A stretch of DNA of 64,000 nucleotides from DASQZK01 sp963809925 (GTDB taxonomy: Bacteria > Bacteroidota > Bacteroidia > Bacteroidales > GCA-2748055): contig CAWELH010000009.1 of assembly GCA_963809925.1 (NCBI GenBank), forward strand, positions 1 through 64,000, given 5' to 3'. Of this stretch, positions 41,359 to 50,997 are shown piece after piece (position 1 is the first letter of the stretch; every line of letters starts with the position of its first letter). The notes under the pieces were generated by a model. The model had not been told where the DNA came from. It saw only the letters and a program-made list of their open reading frames with translations, and did no database searches. The position numbers and the translations under genes are program-made.

Positions 41359-42651
41359 ATGGGACAAATTGTTGATGTTCATGCTCGTGAAATTCTTGAT
41401 TCACGAGGAAACCCTACCGTTGAGGTTGAAGTAACTCTTGCCAGTGGTTTTGTTGGCCGTGCTGCGGTTCCCTCCGGTGCATCCACTGGGGAAAATGAAG
41501 CAATTGAATTGCGCGATGGCGACAAAGGACGATACAACGGCAAAGGTGTTTTAAAAGCCGTTGAAAATGTAAACACCATCATCGCTAAGGAAGTGATTGG
41601 GATGAATGCTCTCGATCAGGTGGGTGTAGATCTGAAAATGCTGGCACTCGATGGTACAAAAACAAAAAGTAAACTAGGTGCAAATGCCATCCTCGGCGTG
41701 TCCCTCGCAACAGCCAGAGCAGCAGCAATGTATCACGATATGCCTTTGTACCGTTACATCGGCGGTACGAATGCAAAGGTATTGCCTGTTCCGATGATGA
41801 ATATCATTAATGGAGGGTCACACTCCGACGCGCCCATTGCATTCCAGGAATTCATGATCCGTCCGGTCGGCGCAAAAACTTTCCGTGAAGGTCTCAGAAT
41901 GGGTGCCGAAGTATTTCATGCGCTGAAAAAAGTTCTTAAAGATCGCGGACTTACTACCTCCGTTGGTGATGAAGGCGGCTTCGCTCCAGAATTAAATGGT
42001 ACTGAAGATGCACTCGAATCAATCCTTAAAGCAATCGAATCGGCAGGGTACAAACCGGGCAGAAAAGAAAATGGTGGACAGGTTGCCATAGCTCTCGACT
42101 GTGCAGCTTCCGAATTCTACAGGAATGGCAAATACGACTATACCATCTTCGAAGGCAGCAAGGGAGCCATAAGGTCCTCCTCCGAGCAAGCCGACTACAT
42201 CGCTGAGCTGATCTCCAAATACCCGATCGATTCAGTCGAAGACGGGATGTCAGAAAACGATTGGGAAGGATGGAAAATCCTGACTCAGCGGCTTGGAGAC
42301 AAATGCCAGATCGTTGGTGACGATGTATTCGTAACCAATGTTGAATTCCTGAAAAAAGGTATTGACATGGGATGCGCAAATTCCATCCTGATCAAGGTGA
42401 ACCAGATCGGTACGCTTACTGAAACACTCGATGCCATTGATATGGCTCACAGGGCTGGTTATACCACAGTAACCTCACACCGCTCCGGTGAAACAGAAGA
42501 CTCTACCATTGCTGATATCGCCGTTGCAACCAACTCCGGTCAGATTAAAACAGGCTCTTTAAGCCGTTCCGATCGTATGGCGAAATATAACCAGCTCCTT
42601 CGCATTGAAGAAGAACTTGGTGAAAGGTCAACCTACGGATATCTAAAATAA
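41359..42651 (+). CDS. eno: Enolase
   Basis: 430 residues, full length. Substrate-loop and metal residues are evident in GASTGENEAIELRDGD, the SHSDAPIAFQEFMI loop, SVEDGMSENDW, GDDVFVTN and SHRSGETEDS; the catalytic Lys lies in ILIKVNQIGT. It interconverts 2-phosphoglycerate and PEP in glycolysis and gluconeogenesis. It has its own short upstream region after the ribosomal terminator, so it is probably transcribed separately. Confidence 0.99.
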   Translation: MGQIVDVHAREILDSRGNPTVEVEVTLASGFVGRAAVPSGASTGENEAIELRDGDKGRYNGKGVLKAVENVNTIIAKEVIGMNALDQVGVDLKMLALDGTKTKSKLGANAILGVSLATARAAAMYHDMPLYRYIGGTNAKVLPVPMMNIINGGSHSDAPIAFQEFMIRPVGAKTFREGLRMGAEVFHALKKVLKDRGLTTSVGDEGGFAPELNGTEDALESILKAIESAGYKPGRKENGGQVAIALDCAASEFYRNGKYDYTIFEGSKGAIRSSSEQADYIAELISKYPIDSVEDGMSENDWEGWKILTQRLGDKCQIVGDDVFVTNVEFLKKGIDMGCANSILIKVNQIGTLTETLDAIDMAHRAGYTTVTSHRSGETEDSTIADIAVATNSGQIKTGSLSRSDRMAKYNQLLRIEEELGERSTYGYLK

Positions 42652-42677
42652 TTCGTCAATAACGACGTCATTGTATA

Positions 42678-42792
42678 GAGGGCGTCTCGTAAGTTTTGAT
42701 TAAAAGTGTTGAACTTTCAGATTGAAACTATCTCATATGGGATACTTACCGCTGGAAGGAATTTTTAAAAAACAAACGTATGAGACGCCCTC
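42678..42792. repeat. Inverted repeat downstream of enolase
   Basis: Arms GAGGGCGTCTCGTAAG (42678-42693) and CGTATGAGACGCCCTC (42777-42792) match at 14 of 16 positions around an 83-bp loop. The right arm is followed by TTTTATT. It may act as a long-loop terminator of eno or be a small MITE-like repeat. The rest of 42793-43071 shows no further gene; only AT-rich sequence precedes the citrate synthase start. Confidence 0.65.
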
Positions 42793-43071
42793 TTTTATTC
42801 CTCAGGAACTTCCTTTTCCTTCCCGGTCCGCTGTTCTACTAATTACACGCAATTTAGTAATCGGATTTACCTGGCGTACAACTTTTTCCAAATATTCTTT
42901 TTGCAGGCCATCTGCCTGGTATTCCGTTTAAAACAAATTGTTTTTATTGATTGTTTTATCATTATCTCCGATCAAATCAACAAATGTGTATCTGTATATA
43001 TAAAAAATTATTATTTTTATCAATTGATGTCCTCTGGATTCAATAAATAAACCTAAAAATACTAATATTCT

Positions 43072-44391
43072 ATGTCCAACCTTAAAGATAAGCTCTACGA
43101 GAAGATCCAAGCCTGGCGCCCCAGAATGGAAAAACTAATCAAGGAATACGGAGACACTGTTGTTGATCAGGTCACTATTTCACAGGTCATCGGGGGCATG
43201 CGCGGGTTGAAAAGCCTTGTAACGGACATCTCTTACCTCGACCCGAATGAGGGCATCAGATACAGAGGCTATACCCTTCCCGAAGTGTTTGAAAAGCTAC
43301 CAAAGCCGAAAGGCGGGGATATGCCGTACGTAGAAGGTTTGTTCTTCCTGCTTCTCACTGGTGATATGCCCAATGATAATGATGTTGCTGAGGTTGCCGA
43401 CGAGATTAACAAAAGGCGGATCCTTCCGAGATACGTTTACGAAGTGATCGACGCATTTCCCTGCTGCAGTCACCCTATGGCTATTTTCTCAACAGCCATC
43501 CTGACCATGAACAGGGAATCCTTCTTTACCAAGAAATATCATGCAGGACTCAATAAACTTGATTACTGGGATCCTACCTATGAAGATTCACTGAACCTCC
43601 TCGCAAAACTACCGGAGATCGGCGCTTATATCTACCGAAAACTTTATCGCGAAGGGAACAGGATCCAGTCAAATCCAAACCTCGACCTTGGGGGTAACTT
43701 TGCCCATATGATGGGAATCGGGAAGCCATATGATGATGTTACCAGGATGAACTTTATCATTCATGCCGATCACGAGAGCGGAAATGTCAGTGCACATACC
43801 GGCCATCTGGTGGCGAGCAGCCTGTCTGACATCTACCTGTCGATCTCGGCAATGATCAACGGCCTTGCAGGCCCGTTACATGGACTCGCAAACCAGGAAG
43901 TGCTGAGATGGATACAGGATCTGAGTGATAAAATGGGTGGCAAGATACCCACAGAGGAAGAAATGCAGCAGTTCGTATGGGATACCCTGAACTCGGGACA
44001 GGTTATTCCCGGTTATGGTCATGCTGTTCTCAGAAAAACGGATCCAAGATACGCTTTGCAGCGTGAATTCTGCCTTAAGCATATGCCGGATGACCCGCTT
44101 TTCAAATACACCGATATTCTGTATAAAGTCGTTCCCCCGATCCTGAAGGAGCAAGGAAAGGCTAAAAACCCATGGCCAAACGTAGATGCCCAGTCAGGTA
44201 TCATTCAATGGCACTATGGCATCACTGAATATGACTTTTACACGGTACTTTTCGGTATTGGTCGTGCCATAGGTATCTGCGCCAATATTATCTGGGACAG
44301 GGCGCTCGGATATCCACTTGAAAGGCCAAAGTCCATCAGCACTAAGATGCTTGAAAATATTGCAATGGGTATTAAGAATGATGATGAGTAA
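43072..44391 (+). CDS. Citrate synthase, type I (eukaryote-like dimeric class)
   Basis: 439 residues resembling the mitochondrial-type enzyme rather than the shorter bacterial hexameric type. Catalytic residues are in ADHESGNVSAHTGH (His), GYGHAVLRKTDPRY (His) and NVDAQSGIIQ (Asp). The eukaryote-like GPLHGLANQEVLRW segment is present. It condenses oxaloacetate and acetyl-CoA in the TCA cycle. The NADH-allosteric N-terminal domain of E. coli GltA is absent. It is monocistronic, with a terminator behind it. Confidence 0.96.
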   Translation: MSNLKDKLYEKIQAWRPRMEKLIKEYGDTVVDQVTISQVIGGMRGLKSLVTDISYLDPNEGIRYRGYTLPEVFEKLPKPKGGDMPYVEGLFFLLLTGDMPNDNDVAEVADEINKRRILPRYVYEVIDAFPCCSHPMAIFSTAILTMNRESFFTKKYHAGLNKLDYWDPTYEDSLNLLAKLPEIGAYIYRKLYREGNRIQSNPNLDLGGNFAHMMGIGKPYDDVTRMNFIIHADHESGNVSAHTGHLVASSLSDIYLSISAMINGLAGPLHGLANQEVLRWIQDLSDKMGGKIPTEEEMQQFVWDTLNSGQVIPGYGHAVLRKTDPRYALQREFCLKHMPDDPLFKYTDILYKVVPPILKEQGKAKNPWPNVDAQSGIIQWHYGITEYDFYTVLFGIGRAIGICANIIWDRALGYPLERPKSISTKMLENIAMGIKNDDE

Positions 44392-44495
44392 AAGCGGCCA
44401 ACCCTAAAATCAACGAAGCAACCGCTGAAACAGATTAGTAAGAGTTCTGAAATTTAGGATTTCTGAATCTGTGATACTTATGAGATGAATGGCAT

Positions 44496-44527
44496 AACCG
44501 GGGAGATTTTTTCCCCGGCTTTTTTTT
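44496..44527 (+). terminator. Terminator of the citrate synthase gene
   Basis: CCGGGGA and TTCCCCGG form a compact GC-rich stem around a short T-rich loop, followed by a run of eight T's (44520-44527). This is a classic intrinsic terminator, 105 bp beyond the stop codon. Confidence 0.9.
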
Positions 44528-44615
44528 CAGTACCGACATGAAGAGATCATGAAAAACAGGGTATTGGCCTGCCTTAATCGGTTTTAACTTTAACAACTTA
44601 CTAAATATTCTGGAA

Positions 44616-46529
44616 ATGGCTTACGATAATTCAGATGAATTTGTTGCAAGGCTGGATGCAGCCGGGGAATTAATAAAAATTGAAGTATTTACCGACCCCA
44701 TTCTTGAGATTTCAGAGATTACTGACAGGATATCCAAAACGGAGGGCGGAGGAAAGGCGCTCCTGTTTCAGGATACAGGGACAGCATTCCCAGTTCTTAT
44801 GAATGCTATGGGTTCTTACCGGAGGATCTGTATGGCCCTTGGCGTAAACAGTCTGGACGATATTAGCAAGCGCATGAACGACCTGTTTGGTCAGTTTTCG
44901 GGTGCCGGCGGAAGTTTTATGCAAAAACTGGCGCTTCTTCCGCAGCTTGGCAGACTTGCCTCGCTGTTCCCTTTCAGTATAACAAAAAATGCAGCATGTC
45001 AGGAAGTGGTTTACGAAGCACCGGATCTGGATATGCTGCCGGTGCTGAAAACGTGGCCTGCCGATGGAGGCCGTTTCATAACCCTTCCCATAGTGCATAC
45101 CGTAAATCCAAACACAGGCGAACGCAATGCCGGGATGTACCGTATGCAGATCTTCGATAAAAATTCTACAGGCATGCACTGGCACAGACATAAAACCGGG
45201 GCTGCGCATTACGACATGTACCGAAAGCTTGGAAAAGTGATGCCTGTTGCGGTTGCCCTGGGTGGCGACCCGGTCTTTTCGTATGCAGCTACAGCCCCAC
45301 TGCCCGATACGATCGACGAATACCTGTTTGCGGGCTTCCTAAGGGGAAAGGCCGTACCACTTGTGAAATGTCTGACCCAGGATATTGAGGTACCGGCCAA
45401 TGCGGACATTGTTCTGGAGGGCTATGTCGATCCACGTGAACCGTTGCGCAGAGAGGGACCTTTTGGCGATCATACCGGCTTCTATTCTCTTGAGGATGAT
45501 TACCCCGTGTTTCATGTCACCTGTATAACTCATCGCAATGATGCCATTTTTACGTCAACCGTTGTGGGAATCCCGCCACAGGAAGATGCGTGGATCGCCA
45601 GAGCCACCGAAAGGATCTTTATGCTCCCTATACGTAAAACCGTAGTACCGGAACTGACCGACTTGGAAATTCCGGATTTCGGTGTCGCACATAATCTTAC
45701 CCTTGCGACCATTTCCAAATCCTATCCCGGACAGGCGAGAAAAGTGATGAATGCCCTTTGGGGTGCAGGTCAGATGATGTTTAACAAACTACTCATTATC
45801 GCTGATGAGACCACCGATATTCATAACTTTTCTGAAATGACTGATGAATTAAGGAAAACAGACCCTCTCAGAGATATCGTCTTTTCCTCCGGACCGTTGG
45901 ATGTGCTTGACCATTCGGCCGATTTTATGGGGTACGGATCCAAAGCAGGAATTGATCTTACAAAAAAGCGCAAAGAAGAACTTTTACAACGTTTCGACGT
46001 AAAAGAAATTGGTGAAAGAACCAGCTACACTGCAGAGGAATCTGAGAGAATGATAAAAAAATTCGTGTACCTGCCGCCTGAAAAAGATATGAAGGGTTTT
46101 TGTCTGATAAACATTGTAAAAACGGATGCCTATTCATTTCAAGGACTCTGTTCTCACCTCGCAGCTTCAGACAAATTCGGGGAATGTACATTTTTTATTG
46201 TCACTGATACTGAAGTGGATACTAGTCATGCCGGTGAATTTTTCTGGTATGTTTTAAATAATGTAGAGCCACAGCGAGATGTACGATTGATGAAAGATCA
46301 TTCCGGACAGATCCGGTTGTTTGCGGATGGTACGGCAAAGACCCGGAAGCACGACGGTTTTTTGCGCCCATGGCCAAACCCGGTTGTCATGGATAAGACC
46401 ACCATTGAACGCGTGGATCGGCGCTGGGGCGACTATAATCTGGGCAGGTTCGTCGTATCCCCTTCGGTTAGTTATGCTAGACTTAGCCACGGGGAGGGAG
46501 CTGTCGCCCTGAGGAACGACGCGGGCTGA
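44616..46529 (+). CDS. UbiD-family decarboxylase, possibly menaquinone biosynthesis (MqnP-like)
   Basis: A 637-residue prenyl-FMN-dependent decarboxylase. The active-site loop REGPFGDHTGFYS carries the conserved Glu and Asp, and GQARKVMNALWGAGQM and KLLIIADETTDIHN are typical of the family. It is ~140 residues longer than E. coli UbiD. Bacteroidota make menaquinone rather than ubiquinone, so a role in a menaquinone (futalosine-type) route is the best guess, but aromatic-acid decarboxylation cannot be excluded. No ubiX-like prenyltransferase lies in the window. It begins a unit that may include the following sensor gene (48 bp). Confidence 0.82.
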   Translation: MAYDNSDEFVARLDAAGELIKIEVFTDPILEISEITDRISKTEGGGKALLFQDTGTAFPVLMNAMGSYRRICMALGVNSLDDISKRMNDLFGQFSGAGGSFMQKLALLPQLGRLASLFPFSITKNAACQEVVYEAPDLDMLPVLKTWPADGGRFITLPIVHTVNPNTGERNAGMYRMQIFDKNSTGMHWHRHKTGAAHYDMYRKLGKVMPVAVALGGDPVFSYAATAPLPDTIDEYLFAGFLRGKAVPLVKCLTQDIEVPANADIVLEGYVDPREPLRREGPFGDHTGFYSLEDDYPVFHVTCITHRNDAIFTSTVVGIPPQEDAWIARATERIFMLPIRKTVVPELTDLEIPDFGVAHNLTLATISKSYPGQARKVMNALWGAGQMMFNKLLIIADETTDIHNFSEMTDELRKTDPLRDIVFSSGPLDVLDHSADFMGYGSKAGIDLTKKRKEELLQRFDVKEIGERTSYTAEESERMIKKFVYLPPEKDMKGFCLINIVKTDAYSFQGLCSHLAASDKFGECTFFIVTDTEVDTSHAGEFFWYVLNNVEPQRDVRLMKDHSGQIRLFADGTAKTRKHDGFLRPWPNPVVMDKTTIERVDRRWGDYNLGRFVVSPSVSYARLSHGEGAVALRNDAG

Positions 46530-46577
46530 AAAGGTGGACACGGAAGGCTTCCACTACTGAACTGATAATCCGCAATT

Positions 46578-49500
46578 ATGCGCAGAAGTGTACATCAGCT
46601 CATATATTTATTGATACTTGTCTCAGGACCGGTATATGGCCAGGATGAAATACAGTTTTCACCCAGGGCGGAATTGTACACCATAGAGGAGGGACTTTCT
46701 CAAACCAGGGTAAATGTAAATTATGTCGATAGCTATGGATTTTTATGGGTAGGCACCAGCGACGGACTTAACTGTTACGACGGTTACTCATTTAAAGTCT
46801 TCAGACATCAGCCATTTGATTCAACCAGCATTTCCAATAACTATATTCGTTGTATTAAAGAAGATCAGAAGGGAAACCTCTGGGTGGGTACCAATGACGG
46901 ACTGAATTTTTTTAACAGGCAGACGGGCAGGTTTCACCAGTATAAACATAACGGAAGTGACATCCGAAATCCGGAAAATACAGAGATATATTCGGTGTTC
47001 ATTGACAGTGAAGGGGTTGTATGGTTCAAGACGGAGCGACATTTGCACAAAATGATCCCGGACGGGGATACCATAGAATCATACCCGTACTATTACAATG
47101 GACGTAATTCGCCGCTGCTCAATATAAATTGTGAAATGATCGAGGATACTAATGGCCTCCTTTGGTTCGGGACAAAGGACGGATTGTTTTCATTCGACCG
47201 GACTACCTTAGAATTCACGCATTATTTCCATGATCCGTTAAATCCGCTTACTTTATCTTCTGATAGGCTGAGGACGATTTTCGAAGACAGCAACAGAGAG
47301 CTGTGGATCGGCACATTCGACGGATTAAACCGTTTCGACCGTATCCATAAAACGTTTCGACGGTTTTATCCCGACAAGACCCCAATTTCCGTTAATCCGG
47401 CAAATGCCGTTAATGGTATTGCTGAAGATAAGGAGGGTATTTTATGGCTTACTACAAACGCAGGAATATGTCGTTTCGATAAGCGTAATTCACATTTTAC
47501 CAATCTAACGTCGCTATTTATCAGGAAGGCCCCATTTAAACTATCGACATTCAACACCATCGTGAGGGACAAATCTGATATTCTCTGGGCAGGCGGTTTT
47601 CAGGGGCTTGTAAAAATAGACCTGAAACCAAGGAAATTCAAACTCTATAATTCTGCAGCCAGTTCCATACCCAGGTTGACTTCGGACATTATATCTGCCA
47701 TCTTTAAAGACGACTCAGAGAGGGTGTGGGTTGGCTTGTGGAATAACGGACTGGATATGGTTGACTGGCCGTCGGGTGAGGTGGTTCATTATTCATCTAA
47801 TGCTTCCATTCCAAACCGACGGATCATCAGTAATAATATTCGCAGCATTTATAAAGACCAGTTCGGAAAAATATGGATAGGAACCAGCGAGGGTCTTAGT
47901 ATTTTTGACCAAAAATCGGAGCGATTCACTGATTTTGAAAGATATTTCAATCCAGTACCTTCAGGGATTATTGCGGGCAGACAAATATTCACGATTACCG
48001 AAGATCACAACGATGATGTATGGATCGGTACCGATGAAGGTGTATTCCGCTACCAGCGAAAGCTAAACATGATTTCCCAGATCGACCGGATCTACAATGA
48101 TAGCCTTCAAACGGACATCAATTTTGTATACTCCATTGTTGCCGACAAGGAAGACGGAATTTGGATGGGTACCGACAATGGATTGATCTCTTACTTCCCT
48201 AAAAAAGATATCTTTTACAGATATACGCAGAAAAACGATTCCGCAGGTCTCACGGCAAGGATGGTATATACACTTTTTGTTGATTCATCGGGTACGCTCT
48301 GGATCGGAACTCCGTCAGGACTTAGCAGGTTTTCCTCTGCAAGCCGGACCTTTACCCACTTCACCGAAAAGAATGGTCTACCCAATAATTTTATCTATAA
48401 GATCATTGAAGATCATGATCACAAATTATGGATCAGTACCAACAGGGGCTTGTCGCGGTATAATCCAGAGACCGGAGTCTTTAATAATTATGGTACGGCG
48501 GATGGTCTGCAGAGTTATGAATTCAACCTGGGGGCTGGGTTTTTTGCCGATGACGGTGAGATGTTTTTTGGTGGTATAGCCGGATTTAATGCATTTTATC
48601 CTGAGAGCCTTCCTGTGAATCCAGAAATTCCCGAAGTTGTAATTACCAATTTTGAAACCATCGATGATCATGGCATTAATAGCTATTACGTTTCATCGAC
48701 CCAGCCTCGGATAACGGTAAGGTACAACCAGTCATTCAATATCGGTTTTAGCGCTCTCGATTTTACAACGCCTTCCAATAACAGGTACCGGTATTCACTG
48801 GTTGAGCTTGGCAGAGATGAAAAGTGGATACCTATTGGAAATCAGCATTCGGTAACATTTTCAAATCTTCCGTCGGGAGAATATGTTTTCAGGATCGCAG
48901 GCAGTAATAACGATGATGTTTGGAATACACGGGGAGCCAGGGTCAGGATCATCGTTGAAGCACCCTTCTGGGAAACCCGTCTGGCATATTTTTCCTATTT
49001 TTTTCTCGGCATTCTCCTGGTTTATGCCGTTGTCCAGTTCAGAACCCAGACACTTCGACGCTCAAACAGGGTATTACGGGAACGGGATGTGGCAGCCAGA
49101 GAAGTGTCCAGACAGAAAGATCTTCTCAGCCTAAGGAATAAGAATATTGAAGACAGCTTGAAATATGCCCAGCGCATTCAGATGGCGATGCTTACCACCA
49201 CCAGACTCTTTAACACCATTCTGCCGGAATCCTTCATTTTGCATAAGCCAAAGGAGATCGTCAGCGGGGACTTCTACTGGATATCCGAAGTCGAAGATAA
49301 GATATTTGTGGCGGCTATCGATTGTACAGGGCATGGTGTGCCCGGTGCATTCATGTCGCTGATTGGTTTTGAGCTCTTTAGAAAGATCATCAATATGCAG
49401 TGCATATTTGACCCGGGAGGCATCTTGAATGCACTGAATTCCAATTTCGAAGAGATCTTCGGCAACGATGTAGACCTGGCCCTTAAGGATGGGATGGATC

Positions 49501-49928
49501 TTGCCTTTTGTGTTTTGCATAAGGATACCATGATCCTTGAATTTGCAGGAGCCTTTAATCCATTGTATATCATCCGCGAGAACAAACTGATAGAAGTGAA
49601 AGGTGACAGGTTTTCAGTAGGTGCGGATACGGACCCGGACGATCCGATGAGAAAAATATTTACCAGTCACCGGATGAAACTGGAAAAGGAGGATATGCTG
49701 TATATCTTTACCGATGGTTATACCGATCAGTTTGGCGGCCCCGAGGGTAAAAAATACAAATACCGGCGTTTCCGGCACCTCCTTTTGACGATTCATCAGC
49801 TGCCATTAAAAAAACAGCGGGAATACATGGAAGATAGTATAGAGGAATGGCGTGGGGATCTTGAACAAATTGATGATATTCTTGTGATAGGAATTAAACC
49901 TAAATTCAATTCAAAGAAAGTGAAGTAG
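46578..49928 (+). CDS. Two-component-type beta-propeller sensor with SpoIIE-like PP2C output
   Basis: A 1116-residue membrane protein. A signal peptide (to about residue 21) is followed by two Reg_prop beta-propellers made of repeated (I/L)W(V/I)GTxDGL blades (about 25-690), a Y_Y_Y domain (about 720-795), one membrane helix (about 800-822), a coiled coil (about 825-870), and a PP2C/SpoIIE phosphatase. Its metal-binding acidic sites are intact: SGDFYW, AIDCTGHGVPGAFMS, FTDGYTDQFGG and QIDDILVIGI. Periplasmic signal sensing is therefore coupled to serine/threonine dephosphorylation instead of histidine kinase activity. No anti-sigma or anti-anti-sigma substrate gene is adjacent. Confidence 0.9.
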   Translation: MRRSVHQLIYLLILVSGPVYGQDEIQFSPRAELYTIEEGLSQTRVNVNYVDSYGFLWVGTSDGLNCYDGYSFKVFRHQPFDSTSISNNYIRCIKEDQKGNLWVGTNDGLNFFNRQTGRFHQYKHNGSDIRNPENTEIYSVFIDSEGVVWFKTERHLHKMIPDGDTIESYPYYYNGRNSPLLNINCEMIEDTNGLLWFGTKDGLFSFDRTTLEFTHYFHDPLNPLTLSSDRLRTIFEDSNRELWIGTFDGLNRFDRIHKTFRRFYPDKTPISVNPANAVNGIAEDKEGILWLTTNAGICRFDKRNSHFTNLTSLFIRKAPFKLSTFNTIVRDKSDILWAGGFQGLVKIDLKPRKFKLYNSAASSIPRLTSDIISAIFKDDSERVWVGLWNNGLDMVDWPSGEVVHYSSNASIPNRRIISNNIRSIYKDQFGKIWIGTSEGLSIFDQKSERFTDFERYFNPVPSGIIAGRQIFTITEDHNDDVWIGTDEGVFRYQRKLNMISQIDRIYNDSLQTDINFVYSIVADKEDGIWMGTDNGLISYFPKKDIFYRYTQKNDSAGLTARMVYTLFVDSSGTLWIGTPSGLSRFSSASRTFTHFTEKNGLPNNFIYKIIEDHDHKLWISTNRGLSRYNPETGVFNNYGTADGLQSYEFNLGAGFFADDGEMFFGGIAGFNAFYPESLPVNPEIPEVVITNFETIDDHGINSYYVSSTQPRITVRYNQSFNIGFSALDFTTPSNNRYRYSLVELGRDEKWIPIGNQHSVTFSNLPSGEYVFRIAGSNNDDVWNTRGARVRIIVEAPFWETRLAYFSYFFLGILLVYAVVQFRTQTLRRSNRVLRERDVAAREVSRQKDLLSLRNKNIEDSLKYAQRIQMAMLTTTRLFNTILPESFILHKPKEIVSGDFYWISEVEDKIFVAAIDCTGHGVPGAFMSLIGFELFRKIINMQCIFDPGGILNALNSNFEEIFGNDVDLALKDGMDLAFCVLHKDTMILEFAGAFNPLYIIRENKLIEVKGDRFSVGADTDPDDPMRKIFTSHRMKLEKEDMLYIFTDGYTDQFGGPEGKKYKYRRFRHLLLTIHQLPLKKQREYMEDSIEEWRGDLEQIDDILVIGIKPKFNSKKVK

Positions 49929-50268
49929 TGATCCTGAATGGATCGATGACGCCACGACCTACATTCTGGTGCCGGAAGATTTTCACTCATTTCAATATGC
50001 CGGATCATTATTCATCTTAAATCCTTTTTCACCAATTACTTCCTCACCAGGTATCTGATTCATAAAAGGGTACCGCTTGAAAGAGCGTGGCCCAGGCTTA
50101 AGCTTTCAATAGTGTTGTGTTAGAAAGGAACGTGAAGCTGCCGTATTCAGAGTCGGTCGGAAATTCAACCCTGGCGGGAACAAGAAATTGATAAAGGTGG
50201 ATGAGGATGGCGCTTCTCCCTTGATTCAGCAGTGCAAGAGAAGGGGACTGTTGGCTGGCCAGGGATGG

Positions 50269-50997
50269 TTAATTTTCTTCTTCAAGCAGTCTTTTCATCT
50301 TGCCGATCAGTACATCGACCTGGAAAGGTTTGCTGATATAGTCATTCATGCCCACTGCAAGGCATTTTTCACGATCACCGGCAAGGGCATTGGCCGTTAT
50401 GGCAATGATCGGGGTTTGAGTATTGGTACTTGACTCAATTTCCCTGATCTTCTTGGTGGCAATGATCCCGTCCATGACAGGCATTTGAATATCCATCAGG
50501 ATGATATCGTACTTTGATGTTCCAAACCGGTCGAGGGCTTCTTTGCCGTTTAAGGCAACATCAACATTCTTCACCATGTTTTTAAGGCTAAGCAGAACAA
50601 TTTTCTGGTTTATCAGGTTATCTTCCACTAAAAGAACATTGGAGTTTTTCAGATCCACCTTCTGCATTGGTTCCAGGATGCTCACCTTTTCGACCGGCTG
50701 ATCAATACGACGCGACAGGTCTTTTATAAATTGAAGGGTGAACCTGAACTCAGTTTTATTATCTTTTTTCTCTGTGATTAGGTTTCCTCCGGAAAATTCA
50801 ACCAACCTTGCTGTATTGTTAAATTCCTCTAACGAAAAACTTTCCGGTGGGGGTATACAGTCAAGTTCATCCTTCCGGCCTCTCCTGGTATCATTTTGAT
50901 CAAGGAAACAGCTTTCAATGGAAAACAGGATCTGGAGATTATTCTTTTCTGTATGCCGTAGGGAGGCAGTTGATAAACAGCCGCAATCGGTTATCAC
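50269..50997 (-). CDS. C-terminal part of a hybrid histidine kinase: degenerate ATPase end and receiver domain
   Basis: A 242-residue frame whose first ~20 residues are out-of-frame readthrough. From NNLQILFSIES onward it looks like the end of a HATPase domain (SGGNLITEKKDNKTEFRFTL corresponds to the G2 region). A full receiver domain follows (VLLVEDN, phospho-Asp in IILMDIQMPVMDG, Thr/Ser in IIAITANA, Lys in DYISKPF). It overlaps the upstream kinase frame by 59 bp in another phase. Joined by a one-base correction near 50950, the two make a single ~570-residue hybrid kinase. The 340 bp between this gene and the sensor at 46578 (49929-50268) hold nothing I can recognise. Confidence 0.75.
   Translation of the reverse strand: MITDCGCLSTASLRHTEKNNLQILFSIESCFLDQNDTRRGRKDELDCIPPPESFSLEEFNNTARLVEFSGGNLITEKKDNKTEFRFTLQFIKDLSRRIDQPVEKVSILEPMQKVDLKNSNVLLVEDNLINQKIVLLSLKNMVKNVDVALNGKEALDRFGTSKYDIILMDIQMPVMDGIIATKKIREIESSTNTQTPIIAITANALAGDREKCLAVGMNDYISKPFQVDVLIGKMKRLLEEEN

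Noticed and set aside
42722..42931. A 69-residue frame overlapping the inverted repeat behind enolase
   Set aside because: It starts inside the loop of the repeat, has no recognisable family and shows no coding pattern.
43072..44391. Methylcitrate synthase instead of citrate synthase
   Set aside because: The eukaryote-like active-site segments and 439-residue length fit type I citrate synthase, and no prp genes are nearby; still not formally excluded.
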